DNA of 64,000 bases from Thermoanaerobaculia bacterium (lineage in GTDB: Bacteria > Acidobacteriota > Thermoanaerobaculia > Multivoradales > J023): assembly GCA_030431255.1 (NCBI GenBank), contig JAUIJL010000009.1:276934-340933 (forward strand). The letters are read 5' to 3'. Shown here in pieces: positions 32,277 to 41,661 of the stretch (position 1 is its first letter; each line of letters opens with the position of its first letter). The notes under the pieces were generated by a model. It was not told the origin of the DNA and searched no databases. It saw only the letters and a program-made list of their open reading frames with translations. The translations under genes were made by a program, and so were the position numbers.

Positions 32277-34280
32277 TCACCGCTCGACGGTCAGGTCGAC
32301 GCGATGGATGCCGTCCATGGGTGTGTCCAGAGGCTCCGTCCAATCCCCGGCGACCCTCAGCTGCATGGGTGAGACGTTCTTGCCGGTGGCCAGCACGGAA
32401 CGCATGGAAGCCGGCAGCTCCGGCAGCGCGTGGCCGCCCACGGTGAGCCCTTTGGCCGCCACCAGGCCGAGCACCCTCAGCTCGCGGCGAGAGTGGAAGG
32501 AGCGCAGGAGCGCCAAGGATTCTTCCAAAGTTTCCGCCTCGGCGGGCTCGACCATCAAACGAGCCGCGTCGACGTTGCTACCGTCTCCGACCATCAAGTA
32601 GTACCGCCCGTCGGGGATATCTTCCGGCACGGTCACCGCCATCTTGCGCCGGATTCGCTCGCCACGATAGGGCCGCAGCTCCAGGGTCAAGTGGACCTTC
32701 TCTCCGGGTTTGACCCGCAGACGATCCGCCGTCACCCGTTCCAAGACCTCGACCCGCGGCTCGAGCGCCTGCTCCATTTCCACGTCCACGGCGGTGATCG
32801 GCGCGTTGTCCAAATCGTTGAGCTCCAGAAACGCCGCATAGCTGAGCAAGAAGAGGGCACCGTCGATCGCCGCTTGATTGCCGTCGAAGCTTTGGCGCAC
32901 TTCTAGGTCGTCGTGTCCCTGGATGGAAAAGCGGGCGCGCACGTCGATGCCCTGAAAGCCCGCCGTGTGGCTGACCGCGTTGAGCGCCCCCAAGGCCGAC
33001 ATAGTGATGAGAGTCGGCTTGAAGATCGGAGAGTCGGCGACGAACATTTGGAACCGGCTGTCGGCCAAACCTCTGACCCGCACCGAAACCGGCACCAACG
33101 AGGGCTCGGCCCCGAGGATGCCGTGGGCTCCGGCCTCCCGATCTTGGTCGAAGACCCCGATCAGACGTCCGGCGTTGGAGAGCTTGAACGAGCTTTGCAC
33201 GCTGGAGATGGTGGTGATCACCTCGGACTCCGCCATCGGTAGCCGAATCGGCCCCAAGGAGTAGATGGGGTGTCCGAAGGCGAGGATAGCGTCTCCATGC
33301 TGATCGGTCACCGTGCCGTGGGCCGCCAAGGTCAGGTCACCGCCTACCAAGAGCAACGACACCGCGTCTCCACCGGTGAGGTTGGCGGGCACGACCTCGG
33401 TGCTGAAAGTGGCCTCGCCGGAGCCCAGCCCCGAAGTCGGCAAGCCCGCGGCGGGAGCCAGCGCCGTCCCGAGACCGGACTCCAAAAGCCGACGGGAGGG
33501 ACCGGTGAAACCGCCGGCGGTCCACAACAAGCTGCTGCGGGGTCCGGCCTCGGCGCTCGCTCCCGTACCGGGCATCAGAGCTTGGATGTGTTTCTCCAGA
33601 AGGTCGGGGTCGAGATCTTGCTCCGCCACTTGGCGAAGGCTGGGAACCCAAATCGCGGGTCGGGAGCCCGGGCCGACCGGACCGGACGTCTTGGCTTGGG
33701 TCTTGGCCGGGGTCTTAGTTTGGGCGGCCATAGGGCGGATGCCGAAGCTCTCGAGCCCCAAACCACCCACGGAGCCGGCGATCTCGCGCATGGATTGGAT
33801 GGGCGTGATGCCCGCGATGGGATCCTTGCCGAACGAGAAGCTGAAGGCGACGGCGCCGACCAGCTTCTCCCCGACGAAAACCGGCGAGCCGCTCATGCCG
33901 GCCAGCACACCACTGTGCTCCAAGTCCTGACCCGAGAGTCGAGCCAGCAGATAAGTCAGCTCCGGTTTGCTGTTCCGCCAAACCCCTAGGACCTCGACCT
34001 CGAATCGCTCCGGCTCCGTGCCTGCGAAGACCGAAAGACCGTAACCCTTCTGGCCACGCTCCAGGGATTCCAGATCGGCGGTTTCTAACGGCAGCTCCGA
34101 GGCCGGGACCCATGCGCGCTTGGTGGACGGCTCTCGGGTCTGAGGTGGGGTCTGAGGCGAGTCGGCGGGACCGTCTGATCTCGCCGGGTCCGGGCCGCCG
34201 AAAACGCCGATGAGAAGCAGGCAGACGGCGGCCGGAATCCAATTCAGTCTATGTGGTCGTTCGAGGCCCAACGCTTGCAA
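32277..34280 (-). CDS. SpoIVB-type S55 peptidase-domain protein, secreted
   Basis: The product is about 667 aa from TTG 34280, chosen because GAGGAG lies 6 nt upstream and a signal peptide (WIPAAVCLLLIGVFGG) follows at once. The GTG at 34391 would start inside tsaC. Residues 80-165 hold the S55 domain: YGLSVFAGTEPERFEVEVLGV, then LEHSGVLAGMSGSPVFVGEK with candidate catalytic His122 and Ser132, then GITPIQSM. In Bacillus this family (SpoIVB) is a signalling serine peptidase. In Gram-negative bacteria the role is mostly unknown. The C-terminal half is beta-rich without recognisable domains. Confidence 0.85.
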   Translation of the reverse strand: MQALGLERPHRLNWIPAAVCLLLIGVFGGPDPARSDGPADSPQTPPQTREPSTKRAWVPASELPLETADLESLERGQKGYGLSVFAGTEPERFEVEVLGVWRNSKPELTYLLARLSGQDLEHSGVLAGMSGSPVFVGEKLVGAVAFSFSFGKDPIAGITPIQSMREIAGSVGGLGLESFGIRPMAAQTKTPAKTQAKTSGPVGPGSRPAIWVPSLRQVAEQDLDPDLLEKHIQALMPGTGASAEAGPRSSLLWTAGGFTGPSRRLLESGLGTALAPAAGLPTSGLGSGEATFSTEVVPANLTGGDAVSLLLVGGDLTLAAHGTVTDQHGDAILAFGHPIYSLGPIRLPMAESEVITTISSVQSSFKLSNAGRLIGVFDQDREAGAHGILGAEPSLVPVSVRVRGLADSRFQMFVADSPIFKPTLITMSALGALNAVSHTAGFQGIDVRARFSIQGHDDLEVRQSFDGNQAAIDGALFLLSYAAFLELNDLDNAPITAVDVEMEQALEPRVEVLERVTADRLRVKPGEKVHLTLELRPYRGERIRRKMAVTVPEDIPDGRYYLMVGDGSNVDAARLMVEPAEAETLEESLALLRSFHSRRELRVLGLVAAKGLTVGGHALPELPASMRSVLATGKNVSPMQLRVAGDWTEPLDTPMDGIHRVDLTVER

Positions 34281-34932
34281 TCCTGTCTCCTCGTCTTTCC
34301 GCTGTTTCGAGGGTTTCGATCGGAAAACGCCCTTGGCGGATGACCCGCCAACCGGATTCCGTCCAAGTGACCAATGTCGAAGGCGCCCCACCCGGTAGAG
34401 TCCCTCCGTCGACGATCCAAACCGGTGGCCCGTCCAGGCCGGAAGCCGACTCGTTCAACCAGCTTTCGAGCCGGTCCGGATCCAAAATCGGCGCTTCGCC
34501 AGCGGCATTCGCGCTGGTGGCCGTCAGCGGCGATTGTACGTTCTCCAACAACTCTCGGAGCCTGTCATGGGCCGGGATGCGCACCGCCAGGGTCGCATGG
34601 CCGCCGGATGCAGGCCACGGTCCATCAGCCCCTCCAGCCGGGGCCACCAGGGTCAGCGGAGCGGGCCAGAAATCGGCGACGATCCCGAGCTCCGGGCTGT
34701 CCACATCGATCCCGAGCAAAGCCAGCTGCTCGATGCTGGCGGCGACCACCGGCAGGGGCTTGCCCCGATCCCGCTCCTTGATGCGATAGACCGCCTCGAC
34801 CCCGACCGGGTTCCGAGGATCCACAGCCAATCCATAGCTCGACTCCGTGGGAATCGCCAACACTCCGCCCGAAGCCAGATGTCGACGCAGGGACTCGGGA
34901 GGCTCGGTTAGGGGGACTCGTTTCGCCTTCAT
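34249..34932 (-). CDS. tsaC: Sua5/YciO/YrdC-family threonylcarbamoyl-AMP synthase
   Basis: This 227-aa protein shows the YrdC-domain pattern: GGVLAIPTESSYGLAVD (nucleotide pocket with the PTE/D-Y-GL motif), RIKERDRGKPLPVV, FWPAPLTLV, LAVRIPAH, and LTATSANAAGEAP, which carries the SANxSG-like motif. TsaC/Sua5 enzymes make threonylcarbamoyl-AMP from threonine, bicarbonate and ATP for the t6A modification of ANN-decoding tRNAs. It is short (no Sua5 C-terminal domain), so TsaC-like. It starts 9 nt after recN and its end overlaps the S55 gene by 32 nt. Confidence 0.85.
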   Translation of the reverse strand: MKAKRVPLTEPPESLRRHLASGGVLAIPTESSYGLAVDPRNPVGVEAVYRIKERDRGKPLPVVAASIEQLALLGIDVDSPELGIVADFWPAPLTLVAPAGGADGPWPASGGHATLAVRIPAHDRLRELLENVQSPLTATSANAAGEAPILDPDRLESWLNESASGLDGPPVWIVDGGTLPGGAPSTLVTWTESGWRVIRQGRFPIETLETAERRGDRIASVGPRTTT

Positions 34933-34941
34933 CGGCCGACT

Positions 34942-36678
34942 TCAGCCCGCCGCCCCGGCGATCATCTCCCGGGCGTGATCCAAAGACAGATCGGTGACCT
35001 CGCTACCGGCCAGCATGCGAGCCACTTCCTCCACCCGGCCCGTCTCTTCGAGCCGCAAGACGCGGGTGCGAGTGCGGTGATCATCGACTTGTTTTTTGAC
35101 CCGAAAATGCACGTCCGCGCAGCTGGCCACCTGAGGCAAATGGGTGACCGCGAGCACCTGCCCTCCCTGGGCCAGTCGTTTGAGCTTATTTCCCAAGACC
35201 GCGGCCTCGGCACCGCTGATGCCGGCGTCCACCTCGTCGAAGACCAAGGTGATCGACGACGAGCCGTCGGCCTCGGCTCGACCCGCCAGCTGAACCGCCA
35301 AATACAGCCGCGACAGCTCACCGCCCGAGGCGACCTTGCCGAGGGGTCCGAGATGCTCACCGGGATTGGGCGAGAATTTATAGACCACCTGATCAAAGCC
35401 CAGCTCGGAGAATTCCACGGTGTCACCGCCCACCATCAGCGCGCTCGAAGCGGACCGGCGGGTTTCGAGGGCGACCTCGAAACGTGCCTTGTCCAGGGAC
35501 AGCTCGCGCAGATCCGCGACCACCCGCTCCTCCAGCAGCCTGGCCCACCGACGGCGCGCGTCCGACAACGTCTGGGCCGCTTGGCGGTAGTCTGCCAGGG
35601 CCTGCTCCACCTTCGCTTCCAGCTCTTCGCGACCGTGCTCCGCTTCGTCGAGATCGTCGAGCTCTTGGGTCAGTCGGGCCTGCTCGGCCAATACCTCGGC
35701 CGAGCTCGGGCCGTATTTACGGAACAATCGCTCGAGCTCCGCCAGGCGATCCTCTACGGCGTCCAAGCGCCTCGGATCCAGCTCAACCTCGTCCAAACGT
35801 CGAGAAATCGCCGGCTCCAGCTCCCCCAAACGGATCTCGAGCTCCTCCAGCTCCGACACCCATTCCGCGGCCAGAGGCTCCCATGTGGTGATCGACCGTA
35901 GGCTGTGCAGGGCCTGGGACAGCCCATGATAGGAGCCTTCGGCATCGCCGTCGCCGAAGAGCTGCGCCGAAGCGGCGAACAGACCCTGACGGATGGCATC
36001 CGCGTGCCGCAGCACCTCCCGCTCCTGGCGCAGGTCGTCTTCCTCTCCCTCTTTCAGCTGGGCGGCTTCCAGCTCTTGGAGGACGAATCTCAGGAAATCT
36101 ACCCGCTCACGACGGGCACGATCGTCACCGGTCAAGCGGCTGAGCCGGTCGGCGACCTGCCGATAGCCGGTAAACGTCTCCTGGGCTCGGCCCAACAACT
36201 CGACGGCCTCGACGCCGCCCACCCGATCCAGCCAAGTGCGTTGCAGCTCAGGATCCACCAAACCCAGCTCCTCCCGCTGGCCGTGGATCCGGATCAGATG
36301 GGGTGCCAACCGGGTCAGCAGCTTGAGGGTCACGGGCTGATCGTTGACGAAGACCCGATTTCTGCCGCTGCGGCTGATCTCTCGGCGAATCACCAAGCCG
36401 TCGTCGGCCACATGCTCGTCCAGCTCCAGGCCGGAATCCACCAGGATCTCCCGCCAGCCGCCGCCCGCGGGCTGGAACACCCCGGTGACGTTGAGCGAGT
36501 CGGCCCCCGCGCGGATCATCTCCGAGGACGCGCGAATTCCCGAGAGCAAAGCCAGGGAGTCGACGACAATCGACTTGCCGGCGCCGGTTTCACCGGACAG
36601 CACATTGAATCCGACGCCCAGCTCGATGACGGCCTCTTCCACCACCGCGAGGTTTCGAATGTGAAGGTCAATCAGCAT
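34942..36678 (-). CDS. recN: DNA repair protein RecN
   Basis: This 578-aa SMC-like ATPase has Walker A GETGAGKSIVVDSLALLSG near the N terminus (residues 29-47). Two long coiled-coil arms, rich in Glu/Arg/Ala heptads (about 150-370), flank a central hinge. Near the C terminus are the ABC signature VASGGELSRL, Walker B LVFDEVDAGISG and the following VTHLPQVAS. RecN acts early in double-strand-break repair, tethering DNA ends and helping RecA loading. It is first in a run recN-tsaC-S55-propeller-coaD-DUF2071 on the minus strand. Confidence 0.95.
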   Translation of the reverse strand: MLIDLHIRNLAVVEEAVIELGVGFNVLSGETGAGKSIVVDSLALLSGIRASSEMIRAGADSLNVTGVFQPAGGGWREILVDSGLELDEHVADDGLVIRREISRSGRNRVFVNDQPVTLKLLTRLAPHLIRIHGQREELGLVDPELQRTWLDRVGGVEAVELLGRAQETFTGYRQVADRLSRLTGDDRARRERVDFLRFVLQELEAAQLKEGEEDDLRQEREVLRHADAIRQGLFAASAQLFGDGDAEGSYHGLSQALHSLRSITTWEPLAAEWVSELEELEIRLGELEPAISRRLDEVELDPRRLDAVEDRLAELERLFRKYGPSSAEVLAEQARLTQELDDLDEAEHGREELEAKVEQALADYRQAAQTLSDARRRWARLLEERVVADLRELSLDKARFEVALETRRSASSALMVGGDTVEFSELGFDQVVYKFSPNPGEHLGPLGKVASGGELSRLYLAVQLAGRAEADGSSSITLVFDEVDAGISGAEAAVLGNKLKRLAQGGQVLAVTHLPQVASCADVHFRVKKQVDDHRTRTRVLRLEETGRVEEVARMLAGSEVTDLSLDHAREMIAGAAG

Positions 36679-36771
36679 GGTTGGATGGCCCGTGTGCTTC
36701 CTATCGGTCGTTGCGCTTCCCGTGACGGGCAGCCGGCTCCCCTGGTGCGGTCGGCATTCTACTGACAGTCC

Positions 36772-37791
36772 TCATCGAGTGGCGGAAAAGAAATCCCTGA
36801 AACGAGGTGAGAAGAGCTCGGCCGGCGGCTCGATGTCGGGCAGGGTCTCACGGCACGCCACCACATCATCCGCCGCCTTTCCCCGCATGGCGTAGTCTTT
36901 TTCCCCTTCCAGCAGGAACAATCCATAGCGGGCGGCAGCCCGCAAGAGAAACGCCCTTCCCCGCTGGGATCGCTTGCGCATGGATTCGGCGTTCTCCAAC
37001 TGGGTGATCACCTGGCTGTATTTACCTTTTAGGAACGCCTGCATCGCCTGTTTGAGACGGGTTGACGGCCCCGTTCTGCCGCGCGGAGGCGGTGGCGGCG
37101 GCGCGACCTCGGGCACTCCAGCGGACGAGGAGTCGACATCCGCCCCGTCTTCACTCCCCGGCCCTGTCGCTTCACCGGTAGAAGGATCGGCAGGCTGGGG
37201 GTCGGCGGTGACCGTACCGTTGCTCGGCTCGGGATCCGGCTCCTCGACCTGAACCGGCGGAGGCGGTGGTGGAGGCGGTGGGGGTGGAGGCGGTGAGGGC
37301 GGCGGATTTCGCTCCCGCTCAATCGCGGCCACCACGCTTTCGAACGTGGCTCGATAGGCCTCCAGCTCGGTCTGAGCCTTTTGGGCCAACGTCTCTACGT
37401 CCTGGAACGCGCTGGGTGACGGGCGCGACCGGGCCCTACCCAGGGCATCGGCGGCGTATTGCAAATATTTACGTGCCCGCTCCAGCTGCCCGGTGAGGCC
37501 GGAGTTTCTGGCCATCACCGTCTCGAAATCCGGATGGGAAGCCAAGGCTTCGGCTCGACCCCTCGCCAGCCGAGCTTCCGACAGCTTGGCTTGAGCTTTT
37601 TGCTCCGGGGTGCGCTCCTCGACCTGAGCTCCGGCCGAGGTAGCGGAAGAGGTCAAAAACACCGCGGAGGACAAGACCCAAAGCGGTGCCACCAGCCAGA
37701 GCAAGCAGCGCGCTGCCGGCCGGACAGCCCGTCCGAGCCCCGGGCTCCCAGCTGCCCTTTGCCTACCAACCACTGCGTGCCAAAAGCTCAT
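36772..37791 (-). CDS. Secreted helical protein with poly-proline linker
   Basis: The product is 339 aa with an N-terminal hydrophobic signal (LLWLVAPLWVLSSAVFL) after an Arg-rich start. Residues 55-160 are helical, Glu/Ala/Arg-rich and TPR/coiled-coil-like. A linker has three Pro then a run of 13 Pro (encoded by GGT/GGC-type repeats on the plus strand at about 37258-37310), followed by acidic Pro/Ser/Gly segments. The C-terminal 100 residues are helical (STRLKQAMQAFLKGKYSQVI, TPR-like). No known family is recognised. It overlaps the end of the kinase-like gene by 29 nt, so the two are co-transcribed and possibly act together. Confidence 0.7.
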   Translation of the reverse strand: MSFWHAVVGRQRAAGSPGLGRAVRPAARCLLWLVAPLWVLSSAVFLTSSATSAGAQVEERTPEQKAQAKLSEARLARGRAEALASHPDFETVMARNSGLTGQLERARKYLQYAADALGRARSRPSPSAFQDVETLAQKAQTELEAYRATFESVVAAIERERNPPPSPPPPPPPPPPPPPVQVEEPDPEPSNGTVTADPQPADPSTGEATGPGSEDGADVDSSSAGVPEVAPPPPPPRGRTGPSTRLKQAMQAFLKGKYSQVITQLENAESMRKRSQRGRAFLLRAAARYGLFLLEGEKDYAMRGKAADDVVACRETLPDIEPPAELFSPRFRDFFSATR

Positions 37792-40543
37792 CGAGATCGA
37801 TTTCCATGCTCACCAGGTGGCGGGTGGTTTTTCCGGTTTCCACTTCCACAGTCACCTGGACGGGTTGATCGCGCGCTGGATGGGTCAAGGTCAAAGAATA
37901 TTGGCCTGGAGGCAGCTCGAGCAATTTGGGTGTGTAAGGCGGTCCGATGACGGGGATCGACTCCCCGGAGGAGCTCGCCACACTTTGAATCTCACCCCAC
38001 GGAGACGCATCGAGAGCCAACCAGCCGGGTGGCAAGTTGGTCCCTTGCACATCCTCCGCCGGCAACGCGAGGATCGGGCTCGAGCCGGCTCCTCCGTCGG
38101 TCAGACGCCCGGAAAGGAAGAAGCTGAGGCCGAACACCAGGGCCAGGGCCGCGACCAAACCCACCATCGCCATCGGCTTGACCCACCGACCATCGGGGGG
38201 TCCCCCACGTCGGGCCTTTTGAGGCGGATACATGCCGGCCAAAGGCGGCTCCAACGTCGAATCTTCCTCAGCACCTCCGAAACCGAGGTCGGAGAGGGTT
38301 CGATCGATCGCCGGTCGATCGTCGACAAAAGATCCTCGATCGGCGGCGGCAGGCTGGGAAGCAACCTGCTGCTGGGGAGCGACAGGCTGAGGCGTGAGCG
38401 TCTCGGGGGCGACCGACCCCGTCGAGACCTCTGCTCCTCCGTAGGGCTCGACCTCCAACCCCCCCGAAGACGGTCGATGCGGCCGCACCGGCATCGGCGG
38501 CAAGGTCGAGTCCTTGGGCCCGGCATCCACCGACCCAGGAGCATCGTCGTTGCCCTTGGAAGGCTCGTGGGGTCGGTGTCCTTGGGATGGATGCTGTTGT
38601 TCCAGATGTCTCCGTTTGGCTTCTTGAATCGCGGCCATGGGCAGCGTCACACTGCCGAAGGCTTCCACCTTCGTCGGTGAGTCCCGCTTCGCCGGAGGTT
38701 CCGAAGGCTTACCGGACGCCAGATCCACGACCGCATCCGTATCGACTCGGGTCACCGACGGGGGCGGAGGAGGGGCCGATCCCGTCGCCGGCGGGCCGGA
38801 GCTCCGCTGCGCTTGAAGCTCCGCGGCCCTGCGCTTCGCTTCCTCGATGGTGGCCATAGGCAGAGTCACGCTACCGATGGGCTCGACCAAGGATATCGAC
38901 GCCGGGTCGGGTATCGCGCCGGTCGAGTGACGCTCCTCCTCGTCCTCCTCGTCCTCCTCGGGCTCGGTCACGGCAGATTCTGGGCTCTTGTTCTGGGCTT
39001 GCGATACCGCCGGCATGAGGCCACTGCGGGCGACTTCCAAATCCCGCTCGGGAATCCGCATGGTGCGGGCCTCAGAGGCGTCCGCGGTCGGCTCTACGGT
39101 GCCTTTCGCATCCATAGAACGCGAGGTCGTGCCGGGTGCCGGGATCGGCGGCAGGTCCACGGATGGCCCTAAGGGCGGTTTCCCTGTGGCTTCTTGCGTC
39201 GAGGTTTGACCTCCTGTGGCGTGAATCCCCAAACCCTGGCGCTCGAGCTCTTCTTCTTCCTGGATTCTCAAACAGGCGTCCAACGAAGCGCGCAACATCA
39301 AGGCTTCCGCATGATCCGGGCTCAGGCTCAGGGCCTCGCGAACCAGGGAAAGTGCTTCCTGAAATTGTTCCAGCTGGGCTGAGGACCTCGCCCGCCGGAG
39401 AAGCTCTTCCACCTTCAAGCCGGTTTCCCGCGCCTTCTCCCGCGCCTTCTCTTCCAGCGCGGCTCGACGCCGGACATCTTCTTCCTGAACCTGATCCCGC
39501 ACCTGACGAATCATCGCCGTCGGTCCGTTCGCCGCTCCCGACGCGGCCGCGGCCATCTCGCGCATCTGCTGGATTTTCTCGGGCGACAATCGGACCGTTT
39601 CGGTGTCCTTGACGGCGGTCGAAGATGCCGCGGCCTGTTCAGCTTGTTGGGCGGCCTCGATCAGCTCACGCAGGATCGCCCCCTTGCCCCCATCCAAGGG
39701 GCTCTCGCCGGCGTCGAGAGGACGCAGAAACGATAGGGCCTCGTTCGCGGTCTGAAATCGGTCTTCCGGAGACTTCGCCAGCATCGACGCCAGCACACCG
39801 CGCAGCTCCGGCGAAAGCCGTCCCTCGGGGTCGGTTTCGTCGAACGACAACGGCGGCCGAAATAGGTGCCCGGCGATCAACGACGACGCGCTTTCGCCCT
39901 TGATCGGAAATTGCCCGGTGAGCATCTCGTAAAGGATCAAACCGAGCACATAGGTACCCGCTGGTGCTCCAAACGGTTGGGACTCTTCGAATTGCTCGGG
40001 AGCGGCGTATTTCAGACGCCCGACGAATACACTCGACGCCGCTGTGGCACCCGGGGCTTCCCCCCAGCTCCGGAACACACCGGTGTCGACGATTTTCACC
40101 TCCAGCCGGCCGTTCGAGTGGCTGAGCACAATGTCCTTAGGTGAGAGATTCTGCACCCAGATGGACCGTTGATGCAGGAATTCGAGACCCTTGAGGCATT
40201 GACACGCAACCTCGATCGCCGTGGCCTGGGAAATCCCGCCGGCGGCCAGGGCGTCTTTCAACGTAACGCCCACCGGATCCTGGCGAAATAGGAAGGGCAT
40301 TCCGTGGGCATTCAGCCCCAGCTGCCAAACTTCGGCCACGTGGGCCGAGGCAGAGCCCACCAACGACCGGGCAACCGCGGAAACGTCTTCTTTCGCGGGA
40401 GATCCAGCCAACACGGTTTCGAGAATGCCCTGGCGGCCGGAGCTTCGCTCGACGGCTCTCCACCTGCGACCGGCAGCGGATTCCTCGAGCACCTCAAGGA
40501 CTCGGAATCGCTCCTGAAGAAGGGGGTCGGTAAGCTCCATCAC
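37763..40543 (-). CDS. Membrane Ser/Thr kinase-like protein, predicted pseudokinase
   Basis: The 926-aa product has a protein-kinase fold at residues 12-275, a long low-complexity linker, a transmembrane helix (around MVGLVAALALVFGLSFFLSG) and a C-terminal PEGA-like beta domain. The fold is clear: FLHQ before the catalytic loop, VKIVDTG in place of DFG, YAAPEQ (APE) and LGLILYEMLTGQFPI. Essential residues are lost. The VAIK lysine position reads GILETVL. The catalytic HRDLKPxN loop reads VQNLSPKD (130-137), replacing the catalytic Asp by Asn and the Lys by Ser. Phosphotransfer is therefore unlikely; it probably binds or scaffolds. The kinase end faces the cytoplasm and the C-terminal domain the periplasm. 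It starts 24 nt after sspB. Confidence 0.85.
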   Translation of the reverse strand: MMELTDPLLQERFRVLEVLEESAAGRRWRAVERSSGRQGILETVLAGSPAKEDVSAVARSLVGSASAHVAEVWQLGLNAHGMPFLFRQDPVGVTLKDALAAGGISQATAIEVACQCLKGLEFLHQRSIWVQNLSPKDIVLSHSNGRLEVKIVDTGVFRSWGEAPGATAASSVFVGRLKYAAPEQFEESQPFGAPAGTYVLGLILYEMLTGQFPIKGESASSLIAGHLFRPPLSFDETDPEGRLSPELRGVLASMLAKSPEDRFQTANEALSFLRPLDAGESPLDGGKGAILRELIEAAQQAEQAAASSTAVKDTETVRLSPEKIQQMREMAAAASGAANGPTAMIRQVRDQVQEEDVRRRAALEEKAREKARETGLKVEELLRRARSSAQLEQFQEALSLVREALSLSPDHAEALMLRASLDACLRIQEEEELERQGLGIHATGGQTSTQEATGKPPLGPSVDLPPIPAPGTTSRSMDAKGTVEPTADASEARTMRIPERDLEVARSGLMPAVSQAQNKSPESAVTEPEEDEEDEEERHSTGAIPDPASISLVEPIGSVTLPMATIEEAKRRAAELQAQRSSGPPATGSAPPPPPSVTRVDTDAVVDLASGKPSEPPAKRDSPTKVEAFGSVTLPMAAIQEAKRRHLEQQHPSQGHRPHEPSKGNDDAPGSVDAGPKDSTLPPMPVRPHRPSSGGLEVEPYGGAEVSTGSVAPETLTPQPVAPQQQVASQPAAADRGSFVDDRPAIDRTLSDLGFGGAEEDSTLEPPLAGMYPPQKARRGGPPDGRWVKPMAMVGLVAALALVFGLSFFLSGRLTDGGAGSSPILALPAEDVQGTNLPPGWLALDASPWGEIQSVASSSGESIPVIGPPYTPKLLELPPGQYSLTLTHPARDQPVQVTVEVETGKTTRHLVSMEIDLDELLARSGW

Positions 40544-40567
40544 GTCCTGCGGCGGCTTCGGGTCCAG

Positions 40568-41371
40568 CTACTTTCTGCGGAAAGCGTCGATGGAGACCAC
40601 ATTGTCTTTGGTGATTTCCTTACGGTCCTTCGACTTTTCAGCGGCCTTGTCTTTGGCCGCCCCTTCTTTGCCGGCTTTGCGCTCGGCAGCTGATTTCCCA
40701 TCGGTTTTCCGCGCCTCTTCCAGCGCGGCAGGGGCTGGGCCGTCCGCCGAGCGATCGGCGACCGGCACAGCGAGAGCCGGCTCACCGGCGACGGGTGCTG
40801 TCGCAGGCTTCACCGGCCCGGTCGAGTCTTCATTTGAAGCCCCCTCGGCCGATGCCTCGGCATCTACCGGCTCTTCGGTGTCTGTTTGGGCTTCCTTCTC
40901 CGCTTGCATCCGATCAGCGGCGGCGAGCACCGCCCGTACCGGCAATTGCAGGGAGCCGGCCGGCGCCTCGGAATCGAGCACCTCTTCGTCCTCGTCATTG
41001 CCACCATCGGCTTCGGAGTCCGGCTCGAAGTGCAGCATGAATTCCTCGGTGGGATCTTCGAATACCAGAATCGCTCGAAACGGGACCGCAATTCGGTGAG
41101 GGACTCCGCCGAAGTGCAGCGTAACGGAGAATCGATCGTCTTCGACCACCAAATCCCGGAAGTCGTTCTGCAGGACGATCTTGATGTACTCAGGGTACCT
41201 TGCCAAGAGGTCGCCGGAGAGCTTCACGCCTCGATACTGGGTATCGAAGGTGATAAAGAAGTGGTGAACACCGGGCAGACCGTGTTCCTCCACCTGCTTG
41301 AGGGCGGCGCGAGCGACACTCCTCAAGGCATCTCGAACCATCTTGGGGTAATTCAGGCTGTCGACGGTCAT
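40568..41371 (-). CDS. sspB: ClpXP adaptor SspB-like protein
   Basis: The product is 267 aa. Residues 25-120 match the alpha-type SspB (DUF1321) fold: HHFFITFDTQYRGVKLS, LLARYPEYIKIVLQ, DDRFSVTLHFGGVPHRIAVPF, then a beta strand and EEFMLHF. SspB delivers ssrA-tagged and other substrates to ClpXP. A long acidic, then Lys/Ala-rich linker (140-250) leads to a conserved C-terminal motif, NVVSIDAFRRK. In SspB proteins a similar C-terminal peptide binds the ClpX N-domain. It begins a minus-strand run with the pseudokinase. Confidence 0.85.
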   Translation of the reverse strand: MTVDSLNYPKMVRDALRSVARAALKQVEEHGLPGVHHFFITFDTQYRGVKLSGDLLARYPEYIKIVLQNDFRDLVVEDDRFSVTLHFGGVPHRIAVPFRAILVFEDPTEEFMLHFEPDSEADGGNDEDEEVLDSEAPAGSLQLPVRAVLAAADRMQAEKEAQTDTEEPVDAEASAEGASNEDSTGPVKPATAPVAGEPALAVPVADRSADGPAPAALEEARKTDGKSAAERKAGKEGAAKDKAAEKSKDRKEITKDNVVSIDAFRRK

Positions 41372-41661
41372 AGCGTGCTTTAGTTCCGCGAATCTGAAGG
41401 AAGCAAAATGCCGGGATTGGATCCATTCGGGTCGGAATCAGGAAATAAGGAATCCTTTCCCGGCCGGGAGACGAAACACCTAGCTCCGAGGAAGGCCGAA
41501 TCAGGCAAGCCGAATAGGGTAAGCCAAAGGCCTCGTCTTCGCGATACCCTATCACTCATTGCGCCCCTTCTCAGCATCGGGAGCCGGCCTCCTTCGGGCC
41601 CTCTCGCTCTTGATTTGCGGTCCAAACCCACACTCAGGCAGCTCTTGCCAGGAGATACTCC
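41372..41661. other. Divergent intergenic region with a 12-bp palindrome
   Basis: This 290-bp region lies between sspB (minus) and the LolA-like gene (plus). A perfect palindrome, TCCCGGCCGGGA, lies at 41458-41469. AGGAG sits 7 nt before the plus-strand ATG. Promoters for both genes are expected here, but none is clear. Confidence 0.4.

Noticed and set aside
32218..32343. A longer start of the propeller protein.
   Set aside because: GTG 32217 has GAGGAG at 5 nt and gives a normal signal peptide; the extension overlaps the S55 gene end.
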